Both the position numbers and the translations under genes were made by a program. Shown in pieces: positions 1-10,600 of a DNA stretch of 64,000 nt. This DNA comes from Ecdyonurus torrentis (taxonomy: Eukaryota; Arthropoda; Insecta; Ephemeroptera; Heptageniidae). The DNA is taken from NCBI GenBank assembly GCA_949318235.1, contig OX439137.1, forward strand, positions 5,316,641-5,380,640. The letters are read 5' to 3'. The notes beneath the pieces were generated by a model. It made no database searches. It was not told the DNA's origin and saw nothing but the letters and a program-made list of their open reading frames with translations. Position 1 is the first letter of the stretch; every line of letters starts with the position of its first letter.

Positions 1-848
1 AGGTCTTCGCTGGTTTCGAAAAATGATTTTCTTTCAAATTTATCAAATACCATGATATATAATAAAATAATAATTAATTATATATTAACAGTGTGTTACA
101 TTATGTAAAACAATCAAACAATTATATAGTTATAATCAAATAACATAAAGCACACTTTTATACATGGAAAATTATATTTATACTCCTGGAAAATCTTTGA
201 TTACTGTACTGTACATAGAATGTGATATAGGATTATTTAACTGCAAACTCTAGGCTGCAAAATAGAGAAAGGGTAATAAAATTGAATGAATAACTGTGAC
301 TTATTGCTATCACGACTGTGATAATAGGTATTTAAATGCAGCATCTGTTTATGTCATAAACGAATAACATTTTTGTAACTTATAAGCAATACTTTTAGAA
401 TGGTTAAGTATTTTATTACAATAGTGTGTACATTCATTTATAGCATTAGAAAATATTCCACCAGTATTTGTCTTTAAAACTATGTTTGTTTTTTTAATTT
501 GTCTATGTATATCCTTAAATTCTCCCCCCCCCCCTCTTATTTTTCTACGGTGCACAGAATACATTAAAAATATGATACATGTATAGTCCATATTTTTTCC
601 TTCTTATATACTGTAACCTGAACTGTTGTCAATGTATCTTATTTTTAAACTAATTTTTGGCCTCCAGTTACTGAATTTATTATAACACTCTATGATCTCT
701 GCAAATCCTATTATAGTCCTGATGATCCTGATCCCATATGTATGTGATCCACTGCAATTGTTAATCACATATTCTCTAACTCGTGTTTGTGTAACTCAAT
801 ATACAACTAAGATCCTAAATTTTACAGAGAGATAGAGATAATCATTGG
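1..848. other. non-coding AT-rich stretch
   Basis: I see no coding pattern, repeat family or RNA gene here. It is AT-rich with a short C run near 524-534. The small open frame on the - strand (591-349) has low-complexity composition and no recognisable motif. Confidence 0.5.
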
Positions 849-852
849 ATCT

Positions 853-1149
<297 letters not shown>

Positions 1150-1157
1150 TCGAATGT

Positions 1158-1952
1158 TGAATTTCGAGCGAGGTTGCATGATGATAAGAAATTTTCTCGG
1201 TGAAATAGAATTATTGTCTTACCTTCTGTGAAGACACTGGGCTTTACACTCGCTGCTATCACTATTTTAAATAACAATGAAAAAATAATAGTCACTTTGT
1301 ACATAATTATAAAAACACTCAATTCACAGTCTTTTTAAAAATTACATAGCTATGTTATTTGCACACAATGTTTAACGTTTTCGGAGACTATATATCACAA
1401 ATGATACATACTGTCTGTCTCCTTCCTCAGAACTGAAAACTAAACTCTCACTCTCTGCCGTGCTGACCTCCTGAGGGGAGGAGAGGGCGTCCGCGCCTCG
1501 TCAGGTGCAAGCGAAACGTTGACTTTATTTTTAGTACGATTATATGGTACTTTCTTATCAAATGGTTTCAAAAGGGGGATCCAAATGCGTGGCAATTCAA
1601 AACTTGGTTGACTGATAATTGTTTCATTTTTCCTTCTTGCCATTTCTATTGCTTCTAAAATTTTTCTCTTTTTATAATGACTTTCTCTACCTATAATTTT
1701 AGCTTCTTCCCATTGAATTTTGTGATTATTATCCAGAGCATGGTCCACAAGTTTTGAATATCCTGTATCTCTTTTTTCTGTTTTTTGCTTGTGCTCTTTT
1801 ACCCTAATATCTAAAGGGCGACCAGTTTCACCGATGTATTCCATTTCACAATCACAGGGTATTGAGTATACAACATTTTTATTCATACTTTTTTTCATGT
1901 CTGGTTTAGTACGTACTAATTTTGCTTTTATAGTTTCTCTTGACGAAATTTT
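1158..1952 (-). mobile_element. Penelope-like element, 5'-truncated copy A with GIY-YIG end
   Basis: On the - strand, coding (about 1940-1440) is followed by a non-coding tail (1439-1158). The protein end carries a GIY-YIG nuclease signature: VYSIPC followed by EYIGETGR, then an Arg and the EH pair. This placement after a reverse transcriptase is known for Penelope-like elements; the reverse transcriptase itself is absent. The frame meets a stop near 1952, where the sequence flips into the opposite-strand copy B, so this is a dead 5'-truncated insertion. The tail runs out into TA repeats. Confidence 0.75.
1440..1898 (-). pseudogene. GIY-YIG endonuclease domain of a Penelope-like element (fragment)
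   Basis: The frame gives about 152 residues from the first Met and stays open about 40 nt further upstream, so the Met is not a true start; this is the C-terminal remnant of a longer polyprotein. Visible landmarks: VYSIPCDC (the GIY strand), YIGETGRPLDIR (the YIG strand plus conserved Arg) and KEH shortly after. A basic Arg/Lys-rich stretch and an RRSARQR tail follow, ending at a TAG (1442-1440). In the family the domain nicks target DNA for insertion. Catalytic-type residues look intact, but with no reverse transcriptase the copy cannot be autonomous. Confidence 0.75.
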
Positions 1953-1953
1953 T

Positions 1954-2435
1954 TAGAAAATTTTAGAAGCAATAGAAATGGCAAGAAGGAAAAATGAAAC
2001 AATTATCAGTCAACCAAGTTTTGAATTGCCACGCATTTGGATCCCCCTTTTGAAACCATTTGATAAGAAAGTACCATATAATCGTACTAAAAATAAAGTC
2101 AACGTTTCGCTTGCACCTGACGAGGCGCGTACGCCCTCTCCTCCCCTCAGGAGGTCAGCACGGCAGAGAGTGAGAGTTTAGTTTTCAGTTCTGAGGAAGG
2201 AGACAGACAGTATGTATCATTTGTGATATATAGTCTCCGAAAACGTTAAACATTGTGTGTAAATAACATAGCTATGTAATTTTTAAAAAGACTGTGAATT
2301 GAGTGTTTTTATAATTATGTACAAAGTGACTATTATTTTTTCATTGTTATTTAAAATAGTGATAGCAGCGAGTGTAAAGCCCAGTGTCTTCACAGAAGGT
2401 AAGACAATAATTCTATTTCACCGAGAAAATTTCTT

Positions 2436-2440
<5 letters not shown>
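1954..2440 (+). mobile_element. Penelope-like element, 5'-truncated copy B (inverted)
   Basis: This repeats the last part of copy A on the opposite strand. A 67-residue frame (1978-2181) matches the C-terminus of copy A, starting MARRKNETI and ending RQRVRV. The same non-coding tail follows (2182-2440). It lacks the GIY-YIG core. The two copies are head to head with their 5' breaks touching at about 1952. Copy B stops at TA repeats about 35 bp earlier in the tail than copy A, so the two ends are not symmetrical. Confidence 0.75.
2191..2250 (+). ncRNA. possible hammerhead-like motif in the Penelope tail
   Basis: Nine nt after the copy B stop codon the tail reads CTGAGGA, then a stem GGAGAC / GTCTCC (2199-2204 with 2233-2238), then GAAAACGTT. 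Penelope-like elements are known to carry hammerhead ribozymes with a CUGANGA - stem II - GAAA core. Here one extra A sits between CTGAGGA and the stem, and I could not assign a confident cleavage site or stem III. It may be decayed or only a look-alike. Copy A carries the same block in reverse around 1430-1370. Confidence 0.35.

Positions 2441-2484
<44 letters not shown>
2440..2484. repeat. TA microsatellite
   Basis: An uninterrupted TA run between the end of Penelope copy B and the start of the next foldback element. Confidence 0.9.
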
Positions 2485-2487
<3 letters not shown>

Positions 2488-2643
2488 CATGGTTCCGCTA
2501 TAATGTCCGATGTCCAAATGACCTTGAAAAAATAAAAATCGTCTGATCGACCCCAAAATTTGGATTTTCCCATTTCAGGTCATTTGCAGCAAAAAATATT
2601 TTTCAAGGTCAAATGGACATCAGACATTATAGCGGAACCACGA

Positions 2644-2646
<3 letters not shown>
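2485..2646. mobile_element. MITE family 1, copy 1 (about 162 bp, TA-embedded)
   Basis: The ends are inverted repeats built on GGTTCCGCTATAATGTC, extending about 45 bp inward. The whole unit recurs in opposite orientation at 35756-35918 with only a few changes. Both copies sit directly inside TA runs. It is non-coding; transposase class unknown. Confidence 0.8.
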
Positions 2647-2676
<30 letters not shown>

Positions 2677-2750
2677 CCTATATAATTATATATATATATA
2701 GCGTGCAGTATTAAGAGGTATTGACTACAAATACTGTACATATCATAGCA

Positions 2751-2969
2751 TATTCGATGTTTCCGCATCAAAATGGACTATCTGCACTTTCCACCAGCGC
2801 AACGAGTGGAGCATCTATACACTTTCCATGCAGCGCATGTAACTGGACTATATAGCAGCTATTTACTTAACATTGCATGCTCCACGGTGGAAAGTGTAGA
2901 TGCTCCACTCGCCGCACTGGTGGAAAGTGCAGACAGATATGGTCTATTTTGATGCGGAAATATTGATAC
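2751..2969. mobile_element. foldback/MITE with GATGCGGAAA ends
   Basis: The left end reads TTTCCGCATCAAAATGGAC and the right end is its near reverse complement. Inside each arm lies a CATCTA-ACTTTCC type block, so the element folds along almost its full length. The same internal block appears in the foldbacks at 48970 and 49686. Confidence 0.7.
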
Positions 2970-3102
2970 AGTGGATATATATTTATAAATATATATTTTT
3001 TCCCATAATGGCAATATCATAATATAGCAAGCATATAAGCTGCTGCCTATACAGGTTTTTGTTTACGGTTTGTAGTTTCTTCCAATTTTAAATGAAATAA
3101 AA

Positions 3103-3105
<3 letters not shown>

Positions 3106-3168
<63 letters not shown>
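3106..3168. repeat. TA microsatellite
   Basis: A TA dinucleotide run with no embedded sequence. Confidence 0.9.
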
Positions 3169-3172
<4 letters not shown>

Positions 3173-3329
3173 AAATATGCACACAGATTGAGTTATTGAA
3201 TCTATCATGTCAAAATGTATCAAGTGAAATTATCATGAGCTCGTCAAATGTTCCATCTACACAGAGTTTACTCTGAGTTTCCTTAAAAATTGAAAAAAGT
3301 TTATCTTTTTTTATATTTACCATTATCAA

Positions 3330-3553
3330 TCTTTTGTTGCGAAAAAAAGTTCTATCTCGTATTTTGTCAGGGGAAGCAAAAGGCCTATCTCGTTTTTTGT
3401 CAGTGGAAGCAAAAAAAAAAAAAAGGTCTGTCTCGAGCGCCATGATCCATAACATTCGGGAACAAGATAGACCTTTTGCTTCTACTGACAAAAAACGAGA
3501 TAGGCCTTTTGCTTCCCCTGACAAAATACGATAGACCTTTTTTTCCCAACAAG
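3330..3553. mobile_element. tandem-arm foldback family, member 1
   Basis: A hairpin whose arms are each made of two to three copies of an about 30-bp unit (AGCAAAAGGCCTATCTCG, then a T run and GTCA). The core near 3434-3470 contains GAGCGCCATGATCCATAAC. Ends resemble ATCTTNTTGYG. Related members are at 11609, 15389 and 60342. Open frames crossing it are by-products of the symmetry. Confidence 0.75.
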
Positions 3554-3666
3554 ATCGATATATATATGTTACAAAAATATTTTTGTTATGCACTTATAAA
3601 CTGTATAATATGTTCTATAGGTATTAATATACTGTTTTAATATGCACATGATTTGATATATAATTA

Positions 3667-5081
3667 TATGTATGGTAGACATGCCACTTTTCGGCCACTT
3701 AAGGATCTTGTTTCATATTATCACCATATTTACAACCAAATAATATATTTCTGTTCAAATCATCCATTCAGCTGGTTAAAGTGATACCTTACTAACATAA
3801 TCATATAAAAAATCGTTTATTTTAACATTCAATTAATTAAGAGGACAGTTTAAAGTTCGATTTTGTAAATGCTCAGTTTTCGGCCACTTATGCTACTTTC
3901 CGGCCACTGAAATTCGACTTTTCGGCCACCTTACGTTAGGAACGCACATTCGCAAGCTGTTTTCTAGCATGTTTGCGCACGATTAATTTTTTGTTTGTTT
4001 GTCAAATCATTAAAATGTATTCATTTATTGTGTATGTTAGGAAAAAATTAGCATGTTGCAATTATTTTGGTCGCTATAGCGCTTTAAATTTGCTAAACAC
4101 AAACCTAACGGCCACGCGTTGCTACTCTTGAAATTTTTTATTGCTGGAGCTGTTTATTTAGGGGCATGTTTGATAGCCTGATGTCACTCTCAATACAACA
4201 TTATATGAAATAAAAATAATAAAACTGTTCCCAGAAATCTGAGTTGCGATAAAATCGACCCTTAAAATGGTACACGACGCCCGGGCTTAGGCGTCCTTTT
4301 TTTAAGTATTATAATAAAAATAAAAATCATGACTTTGGGGGTTTTAATATTTGAATTCTACAGTGTATGAGGAACATTTCTGTACATTAAAAAAATTACG
4401 TATTTTTTTCCCCCTTTGAAGAAAAAAAAAAAAGTTGCAATTTTCACTTAATAACGAATGATGGGTTGGGGATTTTTGGACCGTCTTTGGCAACGACTTA
4501 TGGTTCTCAGAACTGTTTTCTTATTTTTTACTAAAACTATGTTGTCCCCAGAGCAAGTTCAGGTGATCAAACCTGATTTCAAATCTACAGTTTTGCCAGG
4601 AAAAAATATTGAACTTAGCAAATTAGGTGGCCGAAAAGTGACACCGGTACGAAGCATCGTGTCCACTTTTCGGCCACTTTTATATTCAGTCTTAAAAAAA
4701 TTGGCTAAGGCCAACTTATAAGATTTATGGTGGTTAGTACTTAGCTGATATACTATATATTCAGTGGATTTGAGATGGCTGTCAAGAATTTGTAACTAGA
4801 CCCTTATTTTCCTGAAGTACTGATGTGATGTTTTTGCATAACATTAGAAGAAGCGTAAATTTGTGCAATTTTTAAGTTCTCGCCGAGTTAATAATTTAAT
4901 AAAAAAAAATCCTATGATGCTAAGCATTTCAATTCCTAACACAGTACTGGCTAAGGTTTTCTGGAGCTAATTATACAAAAAATTTGTCCCTGGTCCATTT
5001 AGATTTTTTATTATAGGCTTTCAAAGTTCAAAGTGGCCGAAAAGTGGAAGTGGCCGAAAAGTGGCATATCTACCATACATA
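3667..5081. mobile_element. 1.4-kb TIR element with eight GGCCGAAAAGTGG motifs
   Basis: The ends TGTATGGTAGACATGCCAC and its reverse complement (one mismatch) face each other, each bordered by TA (3667-3668, 5080-5081), as for Tc1/mariner-like insertion. The 13-bp motif GGCCGAAAAGTGG or its complement occurs at about 3683, 3873, 3898, 3918, 4628, 4664, 5034 and 5046, concentrated near the ends. Such repeats are commonly transposase binding sites. A short frame at 4458-4721 (87 codons) has no motif I recognise, so the element is probably non-autonomous. Confidence 0.7.
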
Positions 5082-5098
5082 CTGGCCAGGTGTACATT

Positions 5099-5302
5099 CA
5101 CGGTCTTAAGGGGTTCAGGGTCTGGACCCCCCGCCCCCCCCCCCCCAAGGTCTCAAAAAGCATGGGAAAGGGATGCCCCCCCCCCCTCTTGTTGCCTATT
5201 GCAAAATCCTGAATACGCCCCGGGCCTCTGGCTTAAACTTTTGGACAGAGCTGTATGTATTACAGTATGTATATACACATACATACATACATACATACAT
5301 AC
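5099..5302. repeat. C-rich runs and ACAT microsatellite
   Basis: Two long C runs (about 5128-5145 and 5176-5187) flank a short mixed stretch, followed by (ACAT)n at about 5277-5302. No coding is seen here; the region would lie at the start of the intron after the candidate exon 5452-5303. Confidence 0.6.
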
Positions 5303-5452
5303 CTTCTGAACTGGATGGAATTCACTGAGGTAAACAACAAGGTTTACCATTGCCTTAGAGATAGTGTCTGGATCATGCCCCAACCAATGTGTTTGTTTAG
5401 CCTGTGGATAATCTGGTTCCGTGTGCACCTGTTCTTCGATAACCTTTTCCAT
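5303..5452 (-). CDS. candidate first coding exon of an unknown gene
   Basis: On the - strand an ATG at 5452 in a strong context (A at -3, G at +4) opens 50 codons running to CAGAAG followed by GTATGT, a good splice donor. The protein begins MEKVIEEQVHTEP and contains HWLGHDPDTISK and VVYLSEFHP. Composition is mixed and codon-like, unlike the Ile/Tyr/Phe-rich chance frames around it. A CpG-rich stretch lies just upstream. The frame can also be entered from an ATG at 5575, but that segment reads as 5'UTR. I do not recognise the family and found no second exon; the rest would lie leftward, possibly outside the window. Confidence 0.4.
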
Positions 5453-5504
5453 TTTGTGTGTATGTGTACATTTGATGATATACACAAACACAAAATTCAC
5501 AGCT

Positions 5505-5600
5505 TGCCGCGGTGCTGTGCTGCTCGTCCGACTCCGGACCACCGGACTCCGACGTCCGGAATGGTCCGGAATCATACACGGTTGCCAACAACGTACGGTT
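5505..5600 (-). promoter_or_regulatory. CpG-rich stretch, candidate promoter/5'UTR
   Basis: A GC-rich patch in an AT-rich setting with repeated TCCGGA and several CpGs (CGGACG, GCCGCGG). It lies 55-150 bp upstream of the candidate - strand start at 5452, so it may hold that gene's promoter or leader. A small mobile-element remnant is the alternative. Confidence 0.3.
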
Positions 5601-5833
5601 CAAATAAAAGTTTGGCTGTTTTCCTTTAAAAGCATAAGTTACTGGTTTGATTTTGAAACTGCTTACAAACTCAAAGTTAGAGTTTTATTTTGATGATCTG
5701 GAACGAACCAAGATTGCCAGGATTGCCAGAAGATAGCCGATACAAGGAGAGGCTTCAAAGATTGCAAGATGCTAGATATACAATTTTTATAATAAGTGTG
5801 GCTATGCTGATATTTTAGAACTTTTTTGTCTTT

Positions 5834-6169
5834 GGCTGCGTTCGCAAACAGCTCCGCCTGCCACGGATCTAGCTCCCGCCACCTCCCGAGTGTTTTTTTA
5901 TTGCTCCCGTGAGCGCAGATCTGCCGCAGAGCTATGCGCGCGCATCCTCTGCGGCAGTCCGAGAGGCAGCTCTGCAGCTCGGAGTTCTGAGACGGAGCTG
6001 GCGGGATCTCCATGCACAGCATGCATAGCGGGCGCCGGAAAGTGGCGGAATCTAGCGGCGGAGGTGCCCAAGCTCTGTCGAGCGTTTTTTTAGTCGACGG
6101 ATTTGAGATCCCAGAGCTGAGATCTGAGCCACCTCCCGGAGGTGGACGGATCTGTTTACGAACGCAGCC
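5834..6169. mobile_element. GC-rich element with GGCTGCGTTCG ends
   Basis: The left end GGCTGCGTTCGCAAACAG has its reverse complement (one mismatch) at the right end, enclosing 336 bp far richer in GC than the surroundings. Internal CTCCGCC, GATCTG and CTGCGGCAG blocks repeat in both orientations. No clear target duplication was seen. It lies about 335 bp upstream of UCHL3 copy 1. Confidence 0.6.
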
Positions 6170-6504
6170 TTTTTTGAGAACTTTTTGTAATCAAGATTGC
6201 AACCTTGTAAAAAAATCCTTATTTTGGAAATCTTAATTTTCGCAAATTTAAACAAAAACTGCTGCATTTTACTAAATATTCTTTGAAAAATATAAAATTT
6301 TAAATAAAAAAATACAAAACTCAATAAGATTACGAACATTAAATGGTCAACTAAAAATATTAATTTCACAAATTTTAGTAATTTTTAAGTCCATAAATTG
6401 GTGCGCCTGTATACCGGCTTATTGAATTATTTACTTTCGCAAAAAAAAGTTGTGTGTGATATTTTCGTGATTTTCGTCTTTTTAAAGCAAATAAAATTGC
6501 AAAG

Positions 6505-7584
6505 ATGTCTTGGGTACCACTGGAATCCAACCCTGAAGTAAGTTTACATAAATTTGTAAATTATTTAATACATTAATTAAGGATTCTAATACTTTTTTTT
6601 GCTCTTTTTCAGGTGATGAACAAGGTGAGTCATGTCGGAATGACAGCGATGACATATTCTATTTGGTATGCATGCATGGGCACAATACAAACTCGGAGCA
6701 TCGAAGTTTTAGTTTGTTTTTCAAACATTATGTATAATTATGTATGGTATTTTATGTACCTACATACATACTTTCTGACGTAATATGTAGATTCGTTTAT
6801 ATTTTTATTGAACCATGTATGGTAATACGTATTATTAAATTTAATTTCACGCGTAAAAAATGGTTCCCAAAATTTTAATCACATTACTCTAAATGCATAT
6901 TATGCAAAATAGACTTAGGCATTCCTTAGGCTTCGGTGCTCTTTATAACAACTTCCAGGCTGTAAGATTTGTAATATATAAGAACAATTTTTCATATGAT
7001 ACTATATGTATGTATAATGCATAGAAAAACAATATTGATTCCATATTATGCATAATTATACATATGTACAGTACATGCATAATATACATAAATATAAATA
7101 GGGTGGTTTCATTCATGTTAAAGTCGACGTCATAAGTGAGTACTAAATAACATTGGCTGGTATAGGAAAATGGTACATTTTGCCGGTTTAAAAATACTTC
7201 GCGATTTTTTTGAGAGCATTGATGCTGTTAACAGATTGTATTAGTACCTCAAGTATGCCAGAAATATAATAATAAGCAAAAAAATATCTTATTTCCAAAA
7301 AAAAAAAATAGCCAAAAACTATGTTTGCCCTATACTGAGCAATGTTATTCATTACTCAAGATGAGCATCGAAAAGCACTCAGAATGACGTCATGCGCACA
7401 CACCCTTATAATAAAATAGCATTCAGTTGCTAAATAAACTAACTACTATATATATATATATATATATACATACATACATACATACATATCATGACGCTAT
7501 AAATCCCTTTCGGGGTAAGCCAACAACACAGATGTTTTATCCTGATCCAGTGATAGACCTCCACAACTTCCTATCCTGACATAC

Positions 7585-7674
<90 letters not shown>

Positions 7675-10600
7675 CTAGTATGTATTACATACATTACATA
7701 ATTAATGTACAAATTTACTGGAAGCTTCAGATTAAGTTGGATAAATGGAAAAATTGTAAATGTAGTAACATGTATAAAGCCAATAGCCACAAAGATAACA
7801 TGGGTCAAGATCTAGAGCGGGTCCCAATTAAGAGTGGCACAAAAATGTGGCCAAACGTGTGAATTGGGTGGTTAAGGAAAGACGCACTGGCTTTTTAGAA
7901 TCTACTAGGTACAAGAACAATTTTACACGTTAAAATCCTGATGCGACTATTCCTTCTAATTTAAATATTAAACGATCACCTGACTTTTTTACTTTGATTT
8001 GTGTACATTTTTACATTTTTAGCTTTAATCAGCACTCATATTAATCAGTACATATTATGAAGAAGCAATCCCTGTTAATGTAATTTTGGCCACCAAAAGT
8101 GACCAAATAGTGTGAGATGGTTCTGAAAATCCGTGAAGTGGAGTATATAAAAGGGTATATATAAGGAGTATATATAAGGGGGTGTGGCAAACTTTAAAGA
8201 GGAAGTTCAGGGGTTACAACATGGCTTCTTCAATGTTAGATAATGAGATGAACTGTTCATAAACTCACATATGACGACCCAAAGCCCTTCCGTAGCCCCT
8301 TAAACTTGCGCTCATCCTGCAAGATATGCAACCCGCTACAACATTTTCTATAAAAATGACGTAAAATATACGGGACGGGTTGCATATCTCACAGGATGAT
8401 CACGAGCTTGCGGGGCTACGGAAGGGCTTTGGGTCATCATATATATGAGTTTATGAACAGTTCTACATATTATCTAACATTGAAGAAGGCATGTTGTTAC
8501 CCCTGAACTTTCTCTTTAAGGCTGAAGCAGCTGTCGGTCATGCTTGTTTGTTAAGTGCTTTTTGTGACAGATCACTAGAGTTTGGATTGGTCTAACTTTT
8601 GCTACAAGCTTAAGTTACCAATTGGGAGCCAGTGGTATTTGTCGCATGATTATTGCTCACAAACAAATTATGATGGCTGCTCGATTTAAGGGTGTTCCAA
8701 AACAATATAAGTAAACTATATCTATTAGATGGATTACTTATATTCCTTATATTCTTTATGGGGATTCATTTTTCCTATTTACAGACTCATTTAACAAGGT
8801 TACGTCTATGAAATTTACATCACTGTTATCAGTAAAATTAAAGCTAGAGAGCAATAGCATCCTTTAATTAATAAAATAATAACGTACCAATGTTGTATGA
8901 CTGAGTGATTGTTTTGGTTAATTAAATGATGTCATTTTCCGGGTTGAATAAAATATTTCAAACTATAAATATCTCAAGATTTTTGTTTACTATTATTATT
9001 ATTTTTATTATAAATATTACTAGTACTTCCTTTAACTCAACGCTCACATTGTAAGTTCTCCCCCTCATGGAATGTATCACACAGTGCTAGGTGGACATAT
9101 ACATAGTGAGTGGAGTTTTATATTTCTTTGAATGTATTCTTATTATCTTGAAGGAGTAAAACAAGATAGAAGGAAATAAGTAAATTAAAATGTAGATATT
9201 CGTTATAATGTGATATGGCAAAACTATTCATATAATAAGTGCAAAAGTCGGACCATCATATTTCTCGGCTATTTTAAATGGTATCCTTTGAGGTCTCCAC
9301 GTTTCCCACGTCTTCACACGATAAGCACGTGTATTGCTATAATAAAGGTTATCGGTGATGAAAAATTCTTAAAAAATGATTTATGCCTTAAATTACTTAA
9401 AATTGTGTTTTGTACTCCTCATTGAAATATCTTCGTAATCAGCGCAGTAGTTATCAAAAATTGCAAAAAAAAAAAAAAAAAAAAAAAAAGGTGTTTGTTT
9501 CTCCCCATAAGCGTAATACTAAAGTAGGGGACCTTTAGCTTTTCCCTCGCGCTATACCGATAAGCTCCATTGGTGTACCGTACCATATGAATTTTTTTAT
9601 TATTATTATTATTTTTTTTGTCACAAAATTGTCATATATATATATATATATATATCACTTTTTTCCTTATGAAAGTCTTGTCATGTGTGGCTTGGTATTA
9701 TATAATATAGGTTGCTATATTTTACATAAAGAATAGGGGGGGGGGGGGGAAACAACATAAATATAAAAAATATCAAAATCAAAATAATCGTACTATATTA
9801 AAAAGATACAATAAAATAATAACAATAATAAATGTTTATACTAAATACTTAGAGTAAATTACTTTGGTAAATTTTCCTGCATATTTATTTTCATAATTTT
9901 TATTATTAATTCATGCTGTATCACATCAACAAATTGTTTTGGATTGAAGGTGCTTAGTAAAATAATATACGCAACTGACATTGAAATAATATTTGAATAC
10001 GTTTTATATAATAACTACAGCTACAGTTGGCTAAAATATCTTTTGGAATGCATGATATGAGATATAAGGAAAGTTTTGAAGGAAAAAAAAGTTGAAGTGT
10101 AAACAAAATATCAACATACTCAAGTGTCGTCTATTTAATTAAATTTGCGACAGGAAGTCTTGGGTCATTACTTTTTATGGTGCATTTCTTGCTGCCTACT
10201 TTACAGGATTTCTATTGAAATTTTAATAAAATATACAAAATTATCCTAATTATCTTGCAAGTAAACAATATTTATGTCAGGCTCTTACATAATTTTTTTG
10301 AAAATTTTTGGTGTATGTTTCATTTTGATACATAAATTAGAAATCGAGAAAAATAGGAAAAACGGTTCAATGTTATTGGTATAGGGCTTATATCGTTTTG
10401 GAACACCCTTAAGCTTCAACCTTCACTTCCTTTGTTTGTAACTTATTCTGGATTAAATTCTTTAGGTACCATGATTACATAATTAGATCACATATTTCTC
10501 TATTATTGAAAATCTAACTCAAATAACATGCAGTTCAATGGCAATCGTGACCTCTCAACAAGGAATGCTTGTGTATACATAATAATCATAGTATGTATGT

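Noticed and set aside
3210..3593. 127-codon - strand frame over a repeated motif
   Set aside because: It lies across a foldback element; repetition of LSRFLS comes from tandem arm units, not from a gene.
4458..4721. 87-codon frame inside the 1.4-kb TIR element as a transposase
   Set aside because: No DDE or helix-turn-helix pattern is visible and the frame ends in the subterminal repeats.
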